Shown: positions 15,289 through 23,723 of the stretch, piece after piece | Position numbering within the stretch: the stretch's first letter is position 1 | Layout of the letters: every line of letters starts with the position of its first letter | DNA from: an uncultured Acetatifactor sp. | Lineage (GTDB): Bacteria > Bacillota > Clostridia > Lachnospirales > Lachnospiraceae | Assembly (NCBI GenBank): GCA_944384205.1 | Contig: CALWSL010000011.1 | Location: 1 to 64,000, forward strand | Reading direction: 5' to 3' | Length of the DNA stretch: 64,000 nt | Program-made: the position numbers and the translations under genes | Notes under the pieces: model-generated | Seen by the model: the letters and a program-made list of their open reading frames with translations, nothing else | Told to the model about the DNA's origin: nothing | The model's database searches: none

Positions 15289-16606
15289 AATAAATCACCT
15301 AAATTCTGATATTTTTCTTTTAGCAAATTAATATTTGCCTGTTGCTGTCTTGTCAGTCCAAATCCCATAAACCGGCAAATGTGATCGTTTTTCAAAATGC
15401 AGTAGCACATACGCTTCCAGCTTGGGATGTCCTTGGTAGACTTAATGTCGTCAGTATGATCTGGCAGCTTTCCTACAAAAATAATCCGGGTGCTTTTCAT
15501 AACGGTGTAGTTGGAAATACCGTTGCGGCGTATGTTGTAGCCATGGTCAAGCAGTTCCTGTATCGTGTTTTCTTCCAGACCGCCTCCCACTGTATGCCAG
15601 AAATGAATGGATGATTTGAATTTGGTAATATAATTGTTCCGCAGTCTGGCGGGCAGTGTGGCAAGCAGAAACTTGGTATAGGACTCCCATGTGTGTCCTT
15701 CCGGAAGTGTAAGATTGCGGTAGCCGAGAGCTTTTGTTCTTCCGTAGATGGCACCGAAGTTTGCACCTCTGACGCGACCGACAAGCTTTGTCCATATCTC
15801 CGGGTCGATGACGCGGTACAAATTCAGACTGTCCTTTGCGTAATCGTTAAAGGGTGAAGCCACACGCATCTGCTCCGGTTTCAATCCTGCCATATAATAG
15901 AGATCGTATAAACGATTGTAATCATAAGAAAAATGATAGATTGCGTGCCACACATCGCTCAAGGTCCAGTCGTAGAGGGGAGAGGCACACCACATATTTT
16001 TAAACTGTTTGCTGATCCAACAGGTGTTATCATAGCCGTATTTGCGGTTTAAAAAGCCGCAATAGCGCTGCAGGGATTCCTCTGCACGGATGCCCAGAAG
16101 ACAAACCGTTTTTTTGTTTCCGTGGGAAATGCGGTACCAGCGTCCGAACTGTTTTGCCAAATCTTCCTGGTGCATACGGTAGCGATAGGTTGTCATTGGG
16201 TTGTTTTTCAGATTGATGACATAAGGGTGGTTTGGCATAGGACGCACCCAGATATCTTCTTTGGTATCGTCCCAGGGATACCAGACATTTCATAATTGCT
16301 TAGGGCTGTTCTGGTTGCCATGGGCAGACACACCCAATATGGCTCCACGTCCTGCCAGATTCGGGCAAAGGTTCTTTCGATATATTCGGTAGTCACTGTA
16401 TACTGCGCTTCAAAGTCCTGATGAAACACGCCGATTTTCCTGTCGGGATAATATTTCTTTTGAAAGTCCAGCGTCAGATTTAACAGCAGTCCGCTGTCCT
16501 TTCCGCCGGAAAAAGACACAAAGATATTATCAAATTCATTAAAAATATAGTGAAGTCTGTCCTGCAGCGCATCGTATACGTTTTGACCGGTATATTTTCG
16601 TTTCAT
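15285..16606 (-). pseudogene. ibrA: PAPS-reductase-like protein (IbrA-like), frameshifted
   Basis: ATG 16606 opens a frame with PP-loop SFSGGKDSG (residues 31-39), as in ATP pyrophosphatases of the PAPS reductase/DndC group. Homology stays in this frame to 'TRTALSNYEM' and then continues in another frame as 'PWDDTKEDIWVRPMPNHP', running to 15285 with 'LLGIRAEESLQRY' and a DUF3440-like tail. One missing base near 16284-16286 accounts for the switch. The restored length would be about 440 residues, normal for IbrA. AGGATGGTG lies upstream of the start. It is either inactive or a consensus error. Confidence 0.75.
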
Positions 16607-17062
16607 TCGTAATCACCATCCTACTGTAACAAGAGTTTACCATTTTTTTCCAAAATACACAAGTTTTTGACAAAATGCGGAAAATATGCTTATGTTTCCG
16701 GTTAAAAAATACTTGACGATAAAGTGGTTGCTTCTCAAAAAAGATATAATTTACTAAACTGGATATAAACAGATGTTGTTTATACACAAAGAAGGAAAAT
16801 TGTGAGAAAAAAATAATTGGTTGAGTGCAAATTGCAATGGATTAAGATACAGAAATTGAATACAATTTAATGCTATATGTGTTTATGACGAAAATAAACA
16901 AACTGTCGCATATATTTTTGTACTATTTACCTATTGCAATTCTAAAAAAATGATACTTCCATGGTAAAATGCTTACTTCCCAGAGATTGGAAAACTCAGT
17001 AAACTAAATACAGGTTTGAACAAATGGGGATGCAAACTGATGTATATGGAAGGAGAACAAAA
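16607..17062. other. Divergent intergenic region
   Basis: 456 bp between the ibrA-like gene (-) and the glucanase gene (+). It is AT-rich. AATTGCAAT (near 16829) and its inverse ATTGCAATT (near 16935) are about 100 bp apart. TATAAT occurs at 16745 without a convincing -35 box. No gene or structured RNA is supported. Confidence 0.4.
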
Positions 17063-20000
17063 ATGAAAAGAAAGAGCAAATGGTTGAGATGCGGTTTGGG
17101 CATTATGATGGCTGCTGCGCTGTGCGTAACAGATGTAGCGCCGGCTGCGGTCCTGACGGCATCCGCAGCAGAGCAAAGCACAAGTACAGTCATAACGTCT
17201 ATGGCGTATGATGACGGACCGACATTCACGGTGTCCGGTTTGTCAGAGGGCAGTTTCGGTTTCCGTATGCCGTTCTTTAACGGCGGCGCGAATGCCTGGG
17301 GAGATGTTGTTGCAGATTTAGGTGTCAATGTCAAAGTGGACGGCGAATGGAAAGACATTGATTCTGTGGATAAATTTGTTTACAACAGCAACTGGGGGCA
17401 TTGGTCAGACAGCGGCTTTAACGGCTATTGGTTTAAGGTGACGGAAAGCACTTATGTTCAATTATTTTCCAAAAGCAATCCAAGCGTTACTTTGGAATAT
17501 AATCTGATTTTGAATACAGCGGATACCTCCGCGGTAACAGCATTATCTGCAACGGCAGGAACTACGATTTCCGCAAATCGTACCGGAAGCGGTTTTATTG
17601 CATTCCCCAATGCGATTGCGGGTGGCGGCAGCTATCCTACAGGCGCTGACAATCTGGTTGCCTATGTAAAGAAAACGGGAGAACCTGACAGTGCCTATGT
17701 AAATATTGACAATAATGCCGAGAGCGGATGGATTTATAACACCAATTTCGGTATTGAGCAGTACGGCTACTGGTTTAAGGTGGAAGATACCGGTTCCATC
17801 AATGTAAAGCTTGCATTGAAGGATAATGAGAATGTTTCCCTGGTATATGAAATTACCTATTCCAGTGAAGCGAGAACCGATTATACGGTATATGCAAATG
17901 GCGCGACTACCATTACCGCAGATTCTGAGACAGGCGCCGCAGGCGTTGTATTCCCTTATCTGGGTGGAACGACTACAGATAACCTTCCTACCAATAAAGA
18001 GCTGGACAATTTTGTAATTGAATTCTATGATGAAAATTCCGGCTCCTGGGTAGAATTTGCAAACAGTGCAGTAAGCGGCTGGTATTATCAGGGAAATGGC
18101 TATGTAAACTATTCTTCCAAGAATCAGTGGGGTTATTTCGACGATTATGTATACGGTCTCTGGTTCCAGCCTATTACAGAGAATTTTAAGCTTCGCATCG
18201 GTTATCCTGAAAGCGGTGTGAAGGGCGATGCCGTGAACGGCAACTACATTGAATATCAGTTCATCGGAGCGCCTGATGCTTACAGACCGGAAGATGTTGA
18301 TATCGAAAATATTACAGTAGGCGGCGAGGGAAGCGATCCCAATGCACTGGATGGCTGGGTGCTGTACTATAATGATGAATTTAACGGCGATTCACTCGAT
18401 ATGAGCAGTTGGAGCTATAACACAGGATACTTCCTTGATCCTTCTGACCCTAACACCTTTGGGTGGGGCAACAATGAGGCTGAGTATTATACAGATGACG
18501 AAGAGAATATTTTTGTCAGCGACGGTTCCCTGCATTTAGTTGCAAAATATGATCCCTATACCTTCACCTGTACCGATGCGGCACAGACCCAGGTGACAGC
18601 GGATTATTCCTCCGGAAAGATTATTTCCAAGGACAAGGTTTCCTTTACCTATGGACGTATTGATTTCAGAGCAAAGCTTCCTTCCGGAAACGGAATCTGG
18701 CCTGCATTGTGGCTGCTTCCCAATGATGATACCTATGGAACCTGGGCAGCATCCGGTGAGATTGATGTAATGGAGGCAAGGGGAAGAGTGCCAAACTCTA
18801 CCAGCGGAACCATTCACTATGGCGGAACATGGCCTAATAACAGGTATACAGGAACTGATTATATTTTCCCGGAGGGTTCCACTTTTGATGACGGTTACCA
18901 TGTATATAGTCTGATTTGGGAAGAAGACAACCTGACCTGGTATGTAGACGGAAACTTCTTCCAGTACATTCCCAAGGAGCAGTGGTATTCCGCAAACTCC
19001 AGTTCTGATACAGCGCCTTTTGATCAGGATTTCTATATTATTATGAACCTTGCAGTAGGAGGATGGTTTGATGGTGGAATTTTACCCGGTTCAGATTTTA
19101 CCTCCGCTGAAATGTTAGTTGACTATGTGCGTGTTTATAAAGAAGAAGGCAGTACGGACGTACAGGTAGTGCCTGTTGAGGGATTAGCATTAGACCGGTC
19201 TGAGGTAACTTTAAAGGTTGGTCAGACTGCCAACGTGAACAAAGTATTTACGCCCAGCAACACAACACAGCGAAATGTAAACTGGACTTCTTCTAATGAG
19301 GCAGTTGCAACGGTAAGCGCAGGACAGATTACAGCAGTAGGAGAGGGAACAGCAGTCATTACGGCAGCATCTGCTGTGAACCCTGCAATCACGGCGACCT
19401 GTGTTGTAACGGTAGAGAAGAAGGATGATGCAGGCGAAACCGGTGGAGAGACCGGAGGTGAAACCGGTGGAGAGACTGGCGGCGAAACCGGTGGTAATAC
19501 CGGCGATGTTGTAGATAAGGATTTTGTTGCCAGTGATGAGTATGGCGTGGTAAAACATGCAGACGGAACCCTGACCTTCTATGTAAAGGCACAGGATACT
19601 GCTTTTGCACCGATGTTATACTGGGGTGTAAATAAAACCAATCCGGCGCTGTCAGATTTAGGCGGTGTAATCTTTGAAAAGAATACAGCGTTGGGAGAGA
19701 GTTATTTCAGCTATACTACAACACAGACATTTGCTGATACCGATACGGTTTCCTATCTGTTCAGCTATACACCGATAGACGGTGCGGGAAGAATGGATAC
19801 CGCAATTATAAGCAAGACTGTTGCTGAGCTCGGTGACGGAAGTGCGAGTGAGGGCGGAAATGAAGGCAATACCGGAAGCGAAACAGGCGGCGAGACCGGA
19901 GGCAATACCGGAGGCAATACCGGAAGCGAAACAGGAAGTGAGACCGGAGATAATACCGGTGACGATACTGTGACGGTAAATGATGAGTACGGTGTAATGC

Positions 20001-20602
20001 AGAATACGGACGGAACCTTGACGTTCTATGTGAAGGCAGAGGATACCGCATTTGCTCCGATGCTGTTCTGGGGAGTAAACAAAACCAATCCTGTATTGTC
20101 AGATTTAGGCGGAGCAGTTTTTGAGAAGAATACGTCGCTGGGAGAGAATTATTTCAGCTATACCACAGCAGAGACATTTGCTTCCTCTGATGTAATCTCC
20201 TATATGTTCAGCTACACTCCTGTAGGAGCAGCAGGCAGAATAGACAGCGCGATTATGAGCAAAGCAGTGTCGGAAATGACTGCTCCCGTTGAAGAAGAGG
20301 AAGAGGAAGACGGCGCATATGGCATGAAGAAAAATGCGGACGGAACTGTGACCTTCTATGTATATGCGAATGAAAATGAAGCCACTCCGTTAGTATTCTG
20401 GGGACTGAATAAAACAAATCCTCAGTTATGGGAGTTAAGCGGTGCTGTTATGGAGAAAACCGGCGATAAAGAAGGGTACTTTACCTATACGACTGCCGAG
20501 CAGGTTAGCAGCGGCACAAATGTATCTTATATGTTTGGCTATACACCGCTGGGTGAGACAGGAAGAAGAGATTCCGAGATTGTAACGGAAGTGGTAAAAT
20601 AG
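17063..20602 (+). CDS. Secreted multidomain GH16 beta-glucanase
   Basis: A 1179-residue exported enzyme. AAGGAG precedes ATG 17063, and the Lys-rich start, Ala-rich core and ASAAE form a signal peptide. Three related beta-rich domains of about 110 residues come first (about 45-155, 165-270, 275-405; 'GYWFKV' recurs). The GH16 domain is about 431-695 with catalytic GEIDVME (E566, D568, E571) and 'GIWPALWLLP', like endo-1,3-beta-glucanases (laminarinases). A BIG2 Ig-like domain is at about 705-790, then three repeats of about 95 residues ('DGTLTFYVKA...YWGVNKTNP...YFSYTT...GR.DS') joined by GETGG/GNTGG linkers; these are probable carbohydrate-binding modules. No LPxTG is seen. The likely role is extracellular beta-glucan degradation. 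Confidence 0.88.
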   Translation: MKRKSKWLRCGLGIMMAAALCVTDVAPAAVLTASAAEQSTSTVITSMAYDDGPTFTVSGLSEGSFGFRMPFFNGGANAWGDVVADLGVNVKVDGEWKDIDSVDKFVYNSNWGHWSDSGFNGYWFKVTESTYVQLFSKSNPSVTLEYNLILNTADTSAVTALSATAGTTISANRTGSGFIAFPNAIAGGGSYPTGADNLVAYVKKTGEPDSAYVNIDNNAESGWIYNTNFGIEQYGYWFKVEDTGSINVKLALKDNENVSLVYEITYSSEARTDYTVYANGATTITADSETGAAGVVFPYLGGTTTDNLPTNKELDNFVIEFYDENSGSWVEFANSAVSGWYYQGNGYVNYSSKNQWGYFDDYVYGLWFQPITENFKLRIGYPESGVKGDAVNGNYIEYQFIGAPDAYRPEDVDIENITVGGEGSDPNALDGWVLYYNDEFNGDSLDMSSWSYNTGYFLDPSDPNTFGWGNNEAEYYTDDEENIFVSDGSLHLVAKYDPYTFTCTDAAQTQVTADYSSGKIISKDKVSFTYGRIDFRAKLPSGNGIWPALWLLPNDDTYGTWAASGEIDVMEARGRVPNSTSGTIHYGGTWPNNRYTGTDYIFPEGSTFDDGYHVYSLIWEEDNLTWYVDGNFFQYIPKEQWYSANSSSDTAPFDQDFYIIMNLAVGGWFDGGILPGSDFTSAEMLVDYVRVYKEEGSTDVQVVPVEGLALDRSEVTLKVGQTANVNKVFTPSNTTQRNVNWTSSNEAVATVSAGQITAVGEGTAVITAASAVNPAITATCVVTVEKKDDAGETGGETGGETGGETGGETGGNTGDVVDKDFVASDEYGVVKHADGTLTFYVKAQDTAFAPMLYWGVNKTNPALSDLGGVIFEKNTALGESYFSYTTTQTFADTDTVSYLFSYTPIDGAGRMDTAIISKTVAELGDGSASEGGNEGNTGSETGGETGGNTGGNTGSETGSETGDNTGDDTVTVNDEYGVMQNTDGTLTFYVKAEDTAFAPMLFWGVNKTNPVLSDLGGAVFEKNTSLGENYFSYTTAETFASSDVISYMFSYTPVGAAGRIDSAIMSKAVSEMTAPVEEEEEEDGAYGMKKNADGTVTFYVYANENEATPLVFWGLNKTNPQLWELSGAVMEKTGDKEGYFTYTTAEQVSSGTNVSYMFGYTPLGETGRRDSEIVTEVVK

Positions 20603-20626
20603 AGATTAATAAAAAATAACTTGAGT

Positions 20627-20665
20627 GCGGCGGTAGTTCAGAAATGGACTGCCGCTAAATTTTTT
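20627..20665 (+). terminator. Terminator after glucanase
   Basis: GCGGC...GCCGC with an inner AGTTC/GGACT stem and a small bulge, then TAAA and six T's. Confidence 0.75.
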
Positions 20666-20675
20666 AAAATATTTT

Positions 20676-20698
20676 GTTGTGACTATTGACATTACAAC
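20676..20698 (+). promoter_or_regulatory. Predicted Rrf2 operator, copy 1
   Basis: GTTGTGAC-TATTGAC-ATTACAAC is an imperfect palindrome that shares the 12-bp ATTGACATTACA with the operator in front of the rrf2 gene at 21610-21630. It lies upstream of the SnoaL-like gene, so the neighbouring Rrf2 protein probably controls that gene. Confidence 0.55.
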
Positions 20699-20771
20699 AA
20701 AAACGAAAGCAGGAGATGCTCAAATGAGTATTTTCTCAAAATTATTTTCAAATTATAAGGAGGATAACACA

Positions 20772-21545
20772 ATGACACAGATCGAAAAGGCAAAGGAACT
20801 GATTAACACATTTGCAACAGGTGATGCCGATAAGGCGGCTTCTCTTTTGGCAGAAGGCTACATTCAGCATAACCTTGCATACGGTACGGGACGTGATGCT
20901 TTCGTCGGAAGTGTGCAGTATCTTGCATCTGCTCCGATAAAAACCACAGTGAAAAATATTCGTGCCTATGAGGACGGAGACAAGGTCTTTCTTCAGACGG
21001 TTTACAATTTTGCCGGAGCAGGAGAGCAGGTTGCATTTGATATTTTCCGATTTGACGATGAAGGCAAAATAGCGGAGCATTGGGATAATCTGGCAGCGCT
21101 GGCGGCTCCGAATCCCTCCGGACATACACAGATTGATAATGTGGCGCCTGTTAAGGATTTGGAGAAAACAGAAAGCAATCGTCAGCTTGTTAAGGATTTT
21201 CTGTATGATGTAATGCAGGGAAATCATTCCGAGAAGACGCCGGATTACTTTGACGGCGATATTTATATCCAGCACAATACGGGCATTGCGGATGGACTGT
21301 CCGGTTTGGGGGCAGCGCTGGAGGCGCTTGGCAAGCAGAATATTCAGATGATTTATACAACGGTACATCAGGTACTTGCACAGGGAAATTATGTGCTGGC
21401 AGTCAGTGAAGGCACTTTCGGCGGAGTGCCTACCAGCTATTATGATTTATGGAGAGTAGAAAACGGTAAGATTGCGGAGCATTGGGATGTAATGGAAACC
21501 ATTGCCGATAAATCTGAATGGCAGAATGATAACGGTAAATTTTAA
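20772..21545 (+). CDS. Two-domain SnoaL/NTF2-like protein
   Basis: A 257-residue protein made of two SnoaL-like (NTF2 fold) halves. Each half ends with the same signature: 'DIFRFDDEGKIAEHWDNL' and 'DLWRVENGKIAEHWDVME'. Both contain a 'YIQHN' motif. Members are often annotated as predicted SnoaL-like aldol-condensation enzymes and are commonly induced by reactive compounds; the substrate is unknown. AAGGAGG precedes ATG 20772. An in-frame ATG at 20724 also has a GGAG and would add 16 residues. It sits behind an Rrf2-type operator and upstream of the regulator and a MATE pump, suggesting one stress-responsive module. Confidence 0.75.
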   Translation: MTQIEKAKELINTFATGDADKAASLLAEGYIQHNLAYGTGRDAFVGSVQYLASAPIKTTVKNIRAYEDGDKVFLQTVYNFAGAGEQVAFDIFRFDDEGKIAEHWDNLAALAAPNPSGHTQIDNVAPVKDLEKTESNRQLVKDFLYDVMQGNHSEKTPDYFDGDIYIQHNTGIADGLSGLGAALEALGKQNIQMIYTTVHQVLAQGNYVLAVSEGTFGGVPTSYYDLWRVENGKIAEHWDVMETIADKSEWQNDNGKF

Positions 21546-21566
21546 AGCATACTAAAAGAAAACGGG

Positions 21567-21597
21567 AAGTGTTTTGCAGGATACTTGCAAGACACTT
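21567..21597 (+). terminator. Terminator-like hairpin
   Basis: AAGTGTTTTGCA pairs with TTGCAAGACACTT (one mismatch) around a short loop. A pyrimidine-rich but not pure T tail follows. Confidence 0.6.
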
Positions 21598-21609
21598 TCT
21601 CTGTTAGAA

Positions 21610-21647
21610 ATGTAATCATTGACATTACATCTTGAAAAATGTAAAAT
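21610..21647 (+). promoter_or_regulatory. rrf2 promoter with overlapping operator
   Basis: -35 TTGACA (21619-21624), a 17-base spacer and -10 TAAAAT (21642-21647). A perfect palindrome ATGTAAT-N7-ATTACAT (21610-21630) covers the -35 box, the layout of an autorepressor site. The same core occurs at 20676-20698. Confidence 0.75.
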
Positions 21648-21672
21648 AGATGGAAACAGAGGAGGTGTTTTT

Positions 21673-22101
21673 GTGCAAATATCCAGCAGATTTACGATTG
21701 GCATTCATGTATTTGCCTGTATGGAAATTTTTGGCAACGACCATAAGATTACCAGTGATTTTCTTGCAGCCAGTATTAATGTGAATCCGGTTATCATACG
21801 AAAAATCCTGTCACAGCTAAAGAATGCAGGACTGATTGAGGTGGCAAGGGGAACGGGAGGAACTAAGGCTGCCAGGCCTATAGAGGAGATTACATTTTAT
21901 GATGTATATCTGGCAGTCGATTTATTGGAGGAAGGAGAGCTGTTTCACTTCCATGAAAATCCTAATCCCGCCTGTCCGGTAGGCAAAAATATTCATACCG
22001 CATTGGATGATAAGCTATTACGCATTCAGGGAGCAATGGAGAATGAGATGAAAAAATATACCATTGCAGATGTTGTGAAGGATATTAAAAAACGTCTATA
22101 A
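21673..22101 (+). CDS. Rrf2-family transcriptional regulator
   Basis: A 142-residue Rrf2 winged-helix protein starting at GTG 21673 after GAGGAGG. The family N-terminus 'ISSRFTIGIHVFACMEIF' is followed by an HTH ('SDFLAASINVNPVIIRKILSQLKNAGLI') and a wing 'GTGGTKAARP'. Only one cysteine lies in the usual cluster region ('NPACPVGKN'), so it does not look like a three-Cys iron-sulfur type; it is closer to YwnA-like redox or electrophile sensors. It probably represses itself and the SnoaL-like gene through the two matching palindromes. The MATE gene follows 73 bp downstream. Confidence 0.85.
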   Translation: MQISSRFTIGIHVFACMEIFGNDHKITSDFLAASINVNPVIIRKILSQLKNAGLIEVARGTGGTKAARPIEEITFYDVYLAVDLLEEGELFHFHENPNPACPVGKNIHTALDDKLLRIQGAMENEMKKYTIADVVKDIKKRL

Positions 22102-22174
22102 GGTCTGTATAAACCTGTTACCGCAACATTCCCTTAGATTGCCAAAAAAACAATTCAAAAGGAAGTGTGGCAAA

Positions 22175-23569
22175 ATGAAACATGATTTTTCGCAGGGAAA
22201 GGTCTGGCGGAATATTGTTGAACAGTCAGTTCCATTAGTAATGGCGCAGTTGGTATTACTGCTATATAATGTGGTGGATCGCATTTATATCGGACATATG
22301 CCGGGAGTTGACAGTATGGCGTTGACCGGCATCGGACTGGCATTTCCGCTGACTACATTGATTGCAGCATTTACAAACCTGTTTGGAACAGGCGGCGCGC
22401 CGTTGTTTGCCATTGCCCGGGGCGCTGGAGACGAGGAAAAAGCGGAGAAGATTCTGGGCAATACGTTTGCTCTTTTATTAGGATGTTCTGTGGTAATATT
22501 TGTATTGTGTTATGGATTCCGACGTCCTGTGCTCTATCTTTTTGGCGCCAGTGACGCTTCTTATATTTATGCGGACGAATACTTAAGAATTTATCTATGG
22601 GGAACGCCTTTTGTCATGCTGTCTACCGGACTAAACGGCTTTATCAATGCCGAAGGCTTTCCGCGAACCGGAATGCTGACAACCGTCATTGGCGCCGCAT
22701 TAAATCTGGTTCTTGATCCTTTATTTATCTTTGGCTTTGATATGGGCGTCGGCGGAGCTGCCTTGGCAACGGTTATCAGCCAGATTGTGTCTGCCGTGTG
22801 GGTATTGCGTTTCCTGACCGGGAAAAAGACATTGCTGCATATCAGACGGCAGTGTATGAGAATCGACGGGGGACTGGTGCGGGAGATTACAAGTCTGGGA
22901 TTAGCAGGCTTTATTATGCAGGGAACCAACTGTCTGGTGCAGGTGGTATGTAATGCAACCCTTCGCAGCTACGGCGGCGATTTGTATGTCGGCATTATGA
23001 CGGTGATTACTTCTGTCAGAGAGATATTGGTGTTGCCTGTCAATGGTCTGAGCAACGGTGCACAGCCTGTTATCGGTTACAATTACGGGGCAAAAAAGTA
23101 CCGCCGTGTGAAGCAGGGTATTCGTTTCACGGCAGTGATTGGAATTATTTACACGATTGTGGCGTGGATATTCGTGATTGAAAGTCCGGGATTTCTGATT
23201 TCTGTTTTCACCAGTGACCCTGCCATGATAGAGAAAGGCGCGGATGCTTTGAAAATTTATTTCTTCGGCTTCTTTTTTATGGCGTTCCAGTTTACGGGAC
23301 AGTCTGCCTTTACGGCATTAAAGGATGCAAAGCACGCAGTTTTCTTTTCGCTGCTGCGCAAGGCAATTATCGTGGTGCCGTTGACAATACTGTTACCCCG
23401 GTTGGGCTTTGGGGTAAACGGAGTATTTCTTGCGGAACCGATTTCTAATGCCATTGGCGGGCTTGCGTGTTTTCTGACGATGTGGGCGACGCTGTATCGC
23501 AAGCTGCCCGATGAGGATATGGATAAAAAGATAGATGGAAAAGTTGAAAGGGGTGGCGGGCAGCGATGA
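22175..23569 (+). CDS. MATE family efflux transporter
   Basis: A 464-residue, 12-helix multidrug/toxin extrusion protein. ATG 22175 follows GGAAGTG; the upstream TTG at 22139 is not favoured. Family marks include 'SVPLVMAQLVLLLYNVVDRIYIGHMPG' at the start and 'LPVNGLSNGAQPVIGYNYGA' in the second half. It belongs to the Clostridial MepA/VmrA-like branch and would export cationic or other small toxic compounds using an ion gradient. Gene order after the rrf2 regulator suggests co-expression, though substrates cannot be told. Confidence 0.9.
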   Translation: MKHDFSQGKVWRNIVEQSVPLVMAQLVLLLYNVVDRIYIGHMPGVDSMALTGIGLAFPLTTLIAAFTNLFGTGGAPLFAIARGAGDEEKAEKILGNTFALLLGCSVVIFVLCYGFRRPVLYLFGASDASYIYADEYLRIYLWGTPFVMLSTGLNGFINAEGFPRTGMLTTVIGAALNLVLDPLFIFGFDMGVGGAALATVISQIVSAVWVLRFLTGKKTLLHIRRQCMRIDGGLVREITSLGLAGFIMQGTNCLVQVVCNATLRSYGGDLYVGIMTVITSVREILVLPVNGLSNGAQPVIGYNYGAKKYRRVKQGIRFTAVIGIIYTIVAWIFVIESPGFLISVFTSDPAMIEKGADALKIYFFGFFFMAFQFTGQSAFTALKDAKHAVFFSLLRKAIIVVPLTILLPRLGFGVNGVFLAEPISNAIGGLACFLTMWATLYRKLPDEDMDKKIDGKVERGGGQR

Positions 23570-23591
23570 ATAACAGCCTCAAGGAGGGAAA

Positions 23592-23618
23592 AAGCTGAGT
23601 GTGGAACTCGGCTTTTTT
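23592..23618 (+). terminator. Terminator after MATE gene
   Basis: AAGCTGAGT / ACTCGGCTT stem (one G-T pair) with a short loop and six T's. Confidence 0.85.
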
Positions 23619-23620
23619 AA

Positions 23621-23649
23621 TTGAATCTTTAAAGGCGTGCTTGTATAAT
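23621..23649 (+). promoter_or_regulatory. Promoter of helicase gene
   Basis: TTGAAT (23621-23626), a 17-base spacer and TATAAT (23644-23649), 75 bp before the start codon. Confidence 0.7.
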
Positions 23650-23723
23650 GAGATTGTAAAACGCAATTTGTAAACATCATGTTTCAAAATATTTATGCGA
23701 AATAATGAATTGGAGTGGCTGCT

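Noticed and set aside
19211-20051. Long minus-strand open frames opposite the glucanase C-terminus
   Set aside because: They arise from the GGA/GAA/ACC-rich linkers and repeats of the coding strand, lack ribosome binding sites and give Arg/His/Ser-rich low-complexity proteins.
20748-21368. A 206-codon minus-strand frame opposite the SnoaL-like gene
   Set aside because: The plus-strand protein has duplicated SnoaL signatures; the minus frame has no family similarity or start signals.
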